NCBI RefSeq assembly: GCF_029892425.1 | Contig: NZ_JARXWB010000009.1 | Span: 124,001-188,000, forward strand | Direction of reading: 5' to 3' | Length of the DNA: 64,000 nt | Source of the DNA: Bradyrhizobium sp. BR13661 | Lineage (GTDB): Bacteria > Pseudomonadota > Alphaproteobacteria > Rhizobiales > Xanthobacteraceae | Shown: positions 35,201-42,900 of the stretch, one piece after another | Position numbering within the stretch: the stretch's first letter is position 1 | How the letters are laid out: the number at the start of each line of letters is the position of its first letter | Made by a program: the position numbers and the translations under genes | Notes under the pieces: generated by a model | What the model saw: only the letters and a program-made list of their open reading frames with translations | What the model was told of the DNA's origin: nothing | Database searches by the model: none

Positions 35201-35650
35201 ATGACAATGAAACGGCAAATCTGTTTCGGGCTCGTTGTAGCGGCTATTCTGTTTTCAGGACCGTCGCGCGCGACGCAATTGATCACGGAGGAGGAGGCAA
35301 AGCTGCCGCCGCCGAAGGGTGCGGTTGCGGCCGACAGGCGCGGTATCCTGCGTGGTCCGAAGGTGGAGTTCGTCTCGTCCAGTGATTCCGTCTCCTCGCC
35401 CATGCGGCTTCAGTTGAAGTTCGAGTCGTTCGGCGGTGCCAAGATCGATCCTGAATCGGTCAAGGTGACCTTCCTCCGCACGCCGAACGTCGATCTGACG
35501 CCCCGAGTCAAGCCGTTCGTCCAGGCTGACGGGATCAACATGCAGGATGCGGAATTGCCGCCCGGCGAGTACACCGTGCGGGTCGACATCAAGGACAGCG
35601 ACGGGCGGCCGGGCACGGCCATCTTCACCCTCAAGGTCGCACCCAAGTGA
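35201..35650 (+). CDS. Exported small beta-sandwich-like protein in the CHAT cluster
   Basis: 149 residues from ATG 35201 (GGA at 35197-35199; MKRQ at 35207 also possible). A signal peptide (RQICFGLVVAAILFSGPSRA) is followed by about 120 residues ending in an Ig-like pattern: KFESFGGAKIDPESVKVTFLR, DLTPRVKPFVQADGINMQDAELPPGEYTVRVDIKDSDGRPG, TAIFTLKV. No named family is recognised. It begins 19 bases after the CHAT stop and its own stop overlaps the next gene, so it is very likely co-expressed with the CHAT protein and in the same compartment. Confidence 0.8.
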   Translation: MTMKRQICFGLVVAAILFSGPSRATQLITEEEAKLPPPKGAVAADRRGILRGPKVEFVSSSDSVSSPMRLQLKFESFGGAKIDPESVKVTFLRTPNVDLTPRVKPFVQADGINMQDAELPPGEYTVRVDIKDSDGRPGTAIFTLKVAPK

Positions 35651-35844
35651 TGTGTCCTTACTGCCAGGCCGAGAATGCCGATCGCGCGCTGGTCTGCGCC
35701 TCCTGTTCGCGAGACATCGCCGTGCCTGCGACGCTGCTTGCGGAGCGCGACGATCTCCTGCGCAAGCGCGACCAGTTGCGCGAAGAGCTGGCGCGGGCCA
35801 GGGACGAGGTCGAGACCATCATGCGGCGCAGGAAGTCGCGGTAA
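35650..35844 (+). CDS. 64-aa zinc-ribbon plus coiled-coil protein
   Basis: 64 residues from the ATG at 35650, which shares one base with the previous stop (TGATG); a GTG at 35647 is also in frame. Two CxxC knuckles, MCPYCQAENADRALVCASCSRD, form a zinc ribbon. The remainder (LLAERDDLLRKRDQLREELARARDEVETIMRRR) is a strongly heptad-like coiled coil. No catalytic domain. It looks like an adaptor; the next gene starts with the same kind of ribbon plus coiled coil, which suggests the two proteins pair. Confidence 0.8.
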   Translation: MCPYCQAENADRALVCASCSRDIAVPATLLAERDDLLRKRDQLREELARARDEVETIMRRRKSR

Positions 35845-35846
35845 CG

Positions 35847-36611
35847 ATGGAGTGTCCGTTCTGCGCCGAGACGATCAAGGATGAAGCCATCGCGTGCAAG
35901 CATTGCTCGCGCGATCTGCGCGTCGTGCGGCCGACGCTTCTGGAGATCGGTGACATCGTTGCCGAGCTGGACAGGCTCAGGCGCGATCTCGACCGTGTCA
36001 ATGTCCGGCTCGAGCGCTACAAGAATCCGCTGCGTTATTTCGCGACGCATGCGTTTCTCTATGTCGTCATTCCGGCCGTCCTGCTGACGGTCGCGCATAT
36101 TCTGGTCACCATCACTTTCAATCTCTCTCCAATTCCGCTCCGGATCGCGTCGATCATCGTCCCGCTGCTGTTCGGGTTCGCAGCCTATCCTCTGCATCGG
36201 GTCTCGGCGTTTGGAGCGTTCGTGCTGGCGTTGCTGCTCGCCAGCGTCAGCATCCAGGCGATGCTGACGGTGACCGGATTCCATGATGATGTTCCGATCC
36301 TGCCCACGGTGTGGGTCGAATGGCGCGAAGTGTTCGAATACGGTGCGAGCATCCTGCTCGCCTTCGTGTCCGGAAACATCCTGGGAGTCGTCATCTTCCA
36401 GGTCTTGCCACGCGTTCTCGGCCAGGGCGGGAAACCCAATGCTTTTGCCTTCAAGGTGGCGCGCCTGCTTGGGCAGCATGTCGGCGAAGAGCAGCTCCGC
36501 CGCCGCGCGCGTCTGATTCAGGATTTGATGCAGACCGTCGGCCCGCTGGCCGGCGTGGCCGCGACGGCTGTGGGCTCCATCTATGCCGGCCTGAAGGGCC
36601 TGCTCGGATAG
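35847..36611 (+). CDS. Zinc-ribbon, coiled-coil, four-helix membrane protein
   Basis: 254 residues from the ATG at 35847, two bases after the previous stop; the longer frame upstream belongs to other genes. The N-terminal zinc ribbon is MECPFCAETIKDEAIACKHCSRD, then a coiled coil (residues about 30-55: LDRLRRDLDRVNVRLERY). About four transmembrane helices lie within residues 68-200 (AFLYVVIPAVLLTVAHILV, IASIIVPLLFGFAAYPL, AFVLALLLASVSIQAML, SILLAFVSGNILGVVIF). The C-terminal tail is basic to amphipathic and ends in a Gly/Ala-rich hydrophobic stretch. No family recognised. Last gene of the CHAT run; it overlaps the convergent LysR gene by 31 bases. Confidence 0.8.
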   Translation: MECPFCAETIKDEAIACKHCSRDLRVVRPTLLEIGDIVAELDRLRRDLDRVNVRLERYKNPLRYFATHAFLYVVIPAVLLTVAHILVTITFNLSPIPLRIASIIVPLLFGFAAYPLHRVSAFGAFVLALLLASVSIQAMLTVTGFHDDVPILPTVWVEWREVFEYGASILLAFVSGNILGVVIFQVLPRVLGQGGKPNAFAFKVARLLGQHVGEEQLRRRARLIQDLMQTVGPLAGVAATAVGSIYAGLKGLLG

Positions 36612-37480
36612 TTCTGCGAGTTGCGCCGGCGGCTGGATGTTGTACGCTTGGAGGGCCGTTGCTTCGTGCCGCCGCGCCGCAGCTTTCCGATAAAATCCTT
36701 CAACGGATCCGCCAGTGGCACCGATGCGCGATAGGCGAGTCCGACCTCGCGTTTGACCTTCACGTCGATCTCACGGATGGCGACGTCGCCATGGCCTTTC
36801 GCCACGCCCTCGGGGACGATGGCGATGCCGATTCCGGCCGCGACCAGCGCCATGGCCCAATCCTCGGATTGCGCGATGGCTGCGGATGGGCGCCGTTGCG
36901 TGGCGCGGCCGAAGAACGCGCTCTGCTCGCAATGACAACGGTCGATCATGGGAACGTCGGCGAGGTCGGCGGCGCGGAGCTTCTCCTTGAGCGTCAGCGG
37001 ATGCGACGGGGGCAGCGCCGCGACGTAGCGCTCGCTCCAGAGCGGGACGAAATGCTCGTCATCTCCAAGCATGCTCTTCGAGATGATCCGTGCGTCCGCG
37101 CGCTCGTCGCTGCCGACGAGCCGGAGAGCGATGTCACCGCGCGCCGTCAGCGGCTTCAGCAGCGCGATCGTCCGGGGCACGTCGAGCGTGCGCATCAGGC
37201 CGAGCGTCACAGTGGTCTTGGTACTGGGCTTGCGAAACAGGCTGCGCGCGACGTCGGCCTCGTCGATGATGCGGCGGGCAACGCTGTGAAACTGCTCGGC
37301 CGAGGCGGTCGGCGCGACGCCCTTTTTGTGCCGGATGAACAGCGTGGTGCCTAGCTCGGCTTCGAGGTTGGTGATTGCGGTCGAGATCGACGGCTGCGAC
37401 ACGAAGCAGGTGCGCGCCGCAGCCGTGAGGTTGCGCTCGCGGTAGACGGCGGCGAAATAGCGGAGCTCGCGGATATCCAT
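36581..37480 (-). CDS. LysR-family transcriptional regulator
   Basis: 299 residues. The N-terminal winged helix (MDIRELRYFAAVYRERNLTAAARTCFVSQPSISTAITNLEAELGTTLFIRHKKG) is classical LysR, followed by a full two-lobe effector domain (LRLVGSDERADARI, VPLWSERYVAALPPSHPL, AQSEDWAMALVAAGIGIAIVPEGVA). The C-terminal about 30 residues are basic and Ser/Arg-rich. It is divergent from the metallo-hydrolase gene with 94 bases between, the standard layout for a LysR protein and its target. Confidence 0.93.
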   Translation of the reverse strand: MDIRELRYFAAVYRERNLTAAARTCFVSQPSISTAITNLEAELGTTLFIRHKKGVAPTASAEQFHSVARRIIDEADVARSLFRKPSTKTTVTLGLMRTLDVPRTIALLKPLTARGDIALRLVGSDERADARIISKSMLGDDEHFVPLWSERYVAALPPSHPLTLKEKLRAADLADVPMIDRCHCEQSAFFGRATQRRPSAAIAQSEDWAMALVAAGIGIAIVPEGVAKGHGDVAIREIDVKVKREVGLAYRASVPLADPLKDFIGKLRRGGTKQRPSKRTTSSRRRNSQNYPSRPFRPA

Positions 37481-37499
37481 AGTTACATCCTATAGATAT

Positions 37500-37514
37500 T
37501 ATCAATAGTTGATA
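37500..37514. promoter_or_regulatory. Dyad operator between LysR and metallo-hydrolase genes
   Basis: Perfect inverted repeat TATCAA-TAG-TTGATA in an AT-rich stretch (37488-37520) of an otherwise GC-rich sequence. It contains T-N11-A, the LysR recognition pattern, and lies 20 bases before the LysR start and 61 before the hydrolase start. It is therefore a good candidate for the regulator's binding site on the shared divergent promoter. Confidence 0.55.
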
Positions 37515-37574
37515 TTTTACCTATGGATGAGGGAATGACAAGAACGGCCTGTTCACAACAGGCGAGCATCGTTC

Positions 37575-38402
37575 ATGAAGATCCATCATCTCAACACCGG
37601 CACCATGTGCCCCATGGGCCGACGGCTCGTGAACGGCACCGGCGGCCTGTTTCAGCGCGCCCGCATGGTTTGCCATTGCCTGCTGATCGAGACCGGTGAC
37701 GGCCTCGCTCTGGTCGATACCGGCATCGGCCTTGGCGATATCGCGACGCCCGACCGGCTCGGAAAACGCTGGCTGCGCCAGACCGCGCCGAAGCTTGATC
37801 CGGCGGAGACGGCCGTGCAGCAGGTGAGGGCGCTCGGCTATTCGCCTTCTGACGTCCGCCATGTGCTGCTGACGCATCTTGACCGGGATCATGCCGGTGG
37901 CGTGCCCGACTTTCCCCACGCCGCGATCCACGTCCATCGCGCCGAGTACGACATGGCGGTGTTGCGCAAGCCCGCGCCGCCCGAGGGGCGCTACGTCACG
38001 GAGCAATGGGGGCACGGGCCAAGCTGGACGTTCTACGGCGAGGCCGGCGAGGACTGGTTCGGCTTCAAGGGCGTCCGCGCGCTTGGCGACAAGGAGGCGG
38101 ATATCGTGATGATCCCGCTCGCCGGCCACACATCAGGCCATTGCGGCATCGCGGTGCGCTCAGGCGACAAATGGCTGCTGCATGCCGGCGACAGCTATTT
38201 CCATCATGCCCAGCTCGACGCATCACCACGCGCGCCTTTGGTGCTCCGCTATTTCCAGCGCCGCGTCGACATGGACCGCAACGCCCGCATTGCCAACCAG
38301 GCGCGCTTACGCGAGCTGAAGCTGAGCCACGGCGATCGTGTGACGATTTTCAACAGCCACGATCCCGTGGATTACGAAAACTGCCGCTGCGGAGCGCATT
38401 AG
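37575..38402 (+). CDS. MBL-fold metallo-hydrolase
   Basis: 275 residues. The metal-binding motif is THLDRDHAGG (His101, Asp105, His106), followed by AGHTSGHCG (His) and HAGDSYFH (Asp), the order expected of the lactonase/glyoxalase II-like branch of the metallo-beta-lactamase fold. The N-terminal TGTMCPMGRRLVNG is seen in several hydrolases of this group. The substrate is not predictable; an acyl-homoserine-lactonase role is possible but unproven. Probably controlled by the divergent LysR regulator. Confidence 0.9.
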   Translation: MKIHHLNTGTMCPMGRRLVNGTGGLFQRARMVCHCLLIETGDGLALVDTGIGLGDIATPDRLGKRWLRQTAPKLDPAETAVQQVRALGYSPSDVRHVLLTHLDRDHAGGVPDFPHAAIHVHRAEYDMAVLRKPAPPEGRYVTEQWGHGPSWTFYGEAGEDWFGFKGVRALGDKEADIVMIPLAGHTSGHCGIAVRSGDKWLLHAGDSYFHHAQLDASPRAPLVLRYFQRRVDMDRNARIANQARLRELKLSHGDRVTIFNSHDPVDYENCRCGAH

Positions 38403-38439
38403 TGCCGCTTGCGAATGCGGGAGGCCGGTTGCGACGTCA

Positions 38440-39126
38440 TCAGTCACGTTGCAATCGCGAGAAGCGGAAATTGCAATGGCTCGCGCCGCCAGCCAGCGTC
38501 TGAGTCCGTTCCAGATGGATGCCGAGCGTTGCATAGGCATCGAAATCGAGGCCGCAGATGCTCGGCAGAATGTCCTTGTCGCCATGGCGGCTGGCGAATT
38601 TGCAGAAGCCGCAGGCCCGGTAATTGATGCCGAATTCGAAATTGTCGTTCGTATCAGGCTCGACGAAATCGTAGACGAAATCCTCCGGAAATTCGGCCTG
38701 GTGGTTCTCCGTCGTGCTTCTGGCCGCCTGCTCGCGCAGCACGGCCTGGTTTTCCGGCGACATGAATCGATCTCCCGCGGCGAGACGCTTGGCCTCGGGC
38801 ACGTCGAGCAATTGCGCCTTGTAGGTCTCCCGCTCGATGTCGCGGATGACGGGCAGCGGCACGCCATGCCGACGCAGCACGCGGCTCGTCGCCATGAATC
38901 CGGTGAGGCGCACGAAGACATCGCTCATGCGGCTCGTAGCGCCTCCGACGTAGGGCATCTGGGTGAGCACGATTTCGAATTCGTCCATCGCGTCCCGCCT
39001 GATCCCGTCGATGTCGGTGAGATCGGTACGTTCGCGCAGGATCGGTTCGGCGAGGTCGAGGCGGTGGCGCATCGCGGCTTCCATGGCATCGCGATGTTGC
39101 TCGTAGAAGGGATGGATCTCGGTCAT
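38440..39126 (-). CDS. ATC-hydrolase family protein (L-2-amino-thiazoline-4-carboxylate hydrolase-like)
   Basis: 228 residues from the ATG at 39126; the frame is open to 39441 but only this part looks like protein. The C-terminal block EFGINYRACGFCKFASRHGDKDILPSICGLDFDAYATLGIHLERTQTLAGGASHCNFRF, with its Cys-x-x-Cys and spaced Cys/Asp residues, fits the Pfam family named for Pseudomonas ATC hydrolase (cysteine synthesis from a thiazoline). Family assignment is fairly safe; the reaction is not shown for most members. It is divergent from the truncated LysR gene. Confidence 0.78.
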   Translation of the reverse strand: MTEIHPFYEQHRDAMEAAMRHRLDLAEPILRERTDLTDIDGIRRDAMDEFEIVLTQMPYVGGATSRMSDVFVRLTGFMATSRVLRRHGVPLPVIRDIERETYKAQLLDVPEAKRLAAGDRFMSPENQAVLREQAARSTTENHQAEFPEDFVYDFVEPDTNDNFEFGINYRACGFCKFASRHGDKDILPSICGLDFDAYATLGIHLERTQTLAGGASHCNFRFSRLQRD

Positions 39127-39259
39127 AGGGGCTCTCTTAATGTGACGAGCCGACCTGTAGCCGGGGAGGATAGGCCGGCGCAAAGCATCATTCCTGCGGC
39201 TCAACGTAAGAAAATCTATTGCAAGACCGGCGCTCATCGGTGTCAAACTGCGCATCGCG

Positions 39260-39886
39260 ATGACCCACGCCCTTCCGCCCCTCAACGCGCTGCGCGCTTT
39301 CGAAGCCGCCGCGCGGCATCTCAGCTTCAAGCTCGCCGCGCACGAGCTGCACGTCACGCCCGCCGCCGTCGGGCAGCAGGTGAAGGCGCTGGAGGCCCGC
39401 CTTGGCGTGCAGCTGTTCGAGCGACTGCACAAGCAACTCATCCTGACCGCTGCAGGCCAGGCCTATCTGCCCGGCGTCTCCAGGGGCTTTCGTCACATCG
39501 CGGAGGCGACCTCGCAATTGAAACCGGCGGGCGCCGTGCTGCTGCAATTGGGCGTGCACGCCAGCCTCGATTTGCGCCGGCTCGATCTAGCGCAGTTTCG
39601 CGAGGCGCATGCGGAGATCGGTTTGCGCGTGCTGCAGCCAGCCGGACTGCACGAACTGGTCGAAGGCAAGGTCGATCTCTTGATCGCCCGAAGCCTCGGC
39701 CATCATCCGGGCTATCGCTGCGACCGCGTCACGGAGGGATCCGGGCTGGGCGACTGGCTGATCGCGCCGGAGGGCACCGCGGATTGTCCTGAAATCGTCA
39801 GTTTCCGCGAATGGCTGCGTGCACGAGCGGCTGCGAGCCCGCGCACAAATCGCCGCCCGCGGCTGGTCGGCGGCGTCGGAAGTTGA
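39260..39886 (+). CDS. LysR (GcvA-like) regulator lacking part of the effector domain
   Basis: 208 residues, against about 300 for the family. The winged-helix part is intact (LNALRAFEAAARHLSFKLAAHELHVTPAAVGQQVKALEARLGVQLFERL). The sensor region runs normally through LLQLGVHASLDLRRLDLAQF and VEGKVDLLIARSLGHHPGYRCDRV. It then jumps to what looks like the final strand and helix (DWLIAPEGTADCPEIVSFREWLRA). About 85-90 residues of the effector domain (mainly lobe II) are missing without a frameshift. It may be non-inducible, a decaying gene, or a DNA-binding repressor. Divergent from the ATC-hydrolase gene. Confidence 0.8.
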   Translation: MTHALPPLNALRAFEAAARHLSFKLAAHELHVTPAAVGQQVKALEARLGVQLFERLHKQLILTAAGQAYLPGVSRGFRHIAEATSQLKPAGAVLLQLGVHASLDLRRLDLAQFREAHAEIGLRVLQPAGLHELVEGKVDLLIARSLGHHPGYRCDRVTEGSGLGDWLIAPEGTADCPEIVSFREWLRARAAASPRTNRRPRLVGGVGS

Positions 39887-39929
39887 AGGCTGTCGCCACA
39901 CGCGGCGATGGCCACAAGATCCCAACGGC

Positions 39930-42900
39930 TCACGTGGGTTTCGTGCCCCCGTTCGCACGCGGCAAGGTGATCGTGAATTCGGTGAACGCGCCGGCTTCGG
40001 TCGCGAGGTCGATCCTGCCGCCATGCTGCTTGACGATGATGTCGTGCGTCATCGAGAGGCCGAGGCCGGTGCCTTCGCCCGTCGGCTTGGTCGTGAAGAA
40101 GGGGTTGAAGATCTTCTCCCTGATCTCGGCCGGAATGCCTGTTCCGTTGTCACGGATTCGAATTTCGACGGTGTTGCCGGCTCGTCTGGTTGTCGTGCTG
40201 AGCACGGGCTCGAACGCCGTGCCGTCGGCGTCCTTCTTGCGGCTGATCGCCGCGTAGAAGCCGTTGGAAAACAGGTTGAGCAGCGCCCGGGTGATGTCCT
40301 GCGGGTACACCTCCACCGCGCCAGCGTCGGGATCGAGATCCTGCTCCAGCGTGATGTTGAAGTCGGATCGTTCTGCCCGGGCGCCGTGATAGGCAAGGTT
40401 CAGGCTCTCGCTGACCAATGCATTGAGATCCTGCGAACGACGCTCGCCGGAGCCTTCGCGCGAATGCTGCAGCATGTTCTTGACGATGGAATCGGCGCGC
40501 TTGCCGTGCTGCACGACCTTGCCGAGGTTGTCTTTCAGAAGCCCGGTCAACTCGTCGACCTGCTCGCGGCCCGGCGCGGTCAGGTTCTCTCCGGCCAGCA
40601 CATCCCTGAGCTCGTCGGTCAATTCGGTTGAAAGCGCCGAGAAATTATTGACGAAGTTGAGCGGGTTCTTGATCTCGTGCGCGATCCCGGCGGTGAGCTG
40701 GCCGAGCGAAGCCAGCTTCTCGGTCTGTACCAGGCGGTCCTGCGCCGTCCGCAGGTCTTCGAGCGACTTCGAAAGCTCCTGCGTGCGCGCCTGCACCTCG
40801 TCGAACAGCCGGGCATTCTCGATCGCGATCACGGCCTGGTCCGCGAAGGTCTGGATCAGCCCGACCTCCGATTCCGTGAAGGGCCTCTTTGGCCGGCGCG
40901 TGAGGACGAGGGAACCAACCCCGCTGTCCTGGGACATCATGGGCGCGTACAAGACGGTCATGCCGCCGGCCTCCCTGAGGGCTGCCCTCTTGTCCTCCGG
41001 TACTTCGGGTTTGTCGGTGAGATCGTGAAGATGAATCGGTTGCCGCATTGCGATTGCTAGACCGGTCTGGCTGCCCTCCAGCGGCATGGTGTCCGTGCCC
41101 CAGTCGCCCGCTCCGGGCCCGCGATGCGCGACGCCTCTCAGCCTGTCGCCCTCGACCAGATAGATGGCCGCGTCAAAGGGGTGAAACAGACGGCCGCAAG
41201 CTTCGAGGATCGTGTCGAAGACCGGCGCTGCGTGCGCCACCGAACGGCTGATGATCCTTAAGACATCCGCGGTCGCGGTCTGCTGCTGCAAGGCGACTTC
41301 GAGATCGCGCGTCTTGGCCTGCACCTCGTCGAACAGCCGGACGTTCTCGATCGCGATCACCGCCTGATCGGCAAAGGTCTTCAGCAATTGCACGTGATCC
41401 TCGGCGAACCGGCCGGGCTCGATCCGGGTCGTCGCGATCAGGCCGATCGACACGCCCTTGTTCATCAGCGGAGCGAACAGCATGCTGCGAAAGCCCCTCG
41501 CGCGGCCGATATCCCTGATCTGATCCGTGATGGCCTCGATATCGGGAATTTGCGTGACCTCGCCGGACTGAGCCATGAGAAACGGCGCAAAATCCGCGAC
41601 CGGCATAGGGAAGGTCGACGTCAGGACCTCATCCGCTTCCGGCGTGGTCGGCGTGAACGCTTCGAGATACGCCTGTCCATCGATGAAACGGAACACCGTA
41701 CTGGAAAAGCCGCCGACCAGGCTCTTGGCCCTGCTGGCAATTGCCTCGAACACCGGCCGTGTATCGGTCGGCGAGCTCGCAATCACGTTCAGAATATCCG
41801 ACGTCGCGGTCTGACGTTCCAGTGCCTCCCTGGTCTCGGTGAACAGTCTGGCATTCTGGATCGCGATCACGGCCTGGTCGGCGAATGTCGACAGCAGATC
41901 GATCTGCTTGTCCTTGAACGGACGTACCTCGGTCCGGCGCAGCAGGATCGCGCCGATGCTCTCGTCGCCGCGCAACAATGGCACCGACAGAACGGTCCGA
42001 ATGGCGGCTCCGGTGGCCTGCCCCATCGCCCGGGCGTCCGGATATTCGGCGCCCTCTTGGGAGAGCATGTCGTGGACATGCACCGGCTTTCGATCGACGA
42101 AGGCGCGGCCGGCCGTCCAGGTGCGGCTGATCGGCCATTTGCCGATCCGCAAGGCGATCGGGCCGGAATGTGCGCTGAAGCGAAGGTTCTCGCCATCCTT
42201 CAAGAGGGCGACGGCATCGTCAGACTCGCAAAGCTCGCGGGCGCTTTCTACGATCGCCTCGAGCACCGGGTTGATATCGGTAGGCGACGAGGCGATCACC
42301 CTGAGAACATTGCCGCTCCCGGTCTGATAAGCCAGCGCTTCGGTCAGATCGCGCGTCTTGGCCTGCACTTCGTCGAACAGGCGCGCGTTCTCGATCGCGA
42401 TGACCGCTTGATCGGCAAAGGTCTGAATGAGAGCCAGCTGCTTGTCAGTGTGCCGGAAGCCGAGGATGGGATGCGTCAGGATGATGGTGCCGATGCCCTT
42501 GTCGTTGTGGACCAGCGGCACGAAAGTGATGCTTCTGAACCCCCCGGCCAGCGCGATCCGTCGGGTGAACTCCGGAGTATCGGGTGCGCTGACATCGGGA
42601 ATCTGGATGATGCGGCGTTCGAGCATGGCTTGGGCCGAGGGCGAGCGCTCCGGATCGAACGCGATCGGATATGTGGCCTGTGCAGCCTCGTGGTCGAAGC
42701 TTCGGACCAGTTCTGCAACCGCATTCCAGTGCAGCTTGCCGTCCCTCAACGTCGTGATGGTCGCTGCGCATGGCGCGAACAGCCTGGCAGCACTGCCGAC
42801 GATCGCTTCGAACACCGGTTGTGTATCCGAGGGCGAACTGGCGATCACCTTGAGGATGTCAGACGTCGCTGTCTGCCGCTCCAGCGCCTCCCTAGTCTCG

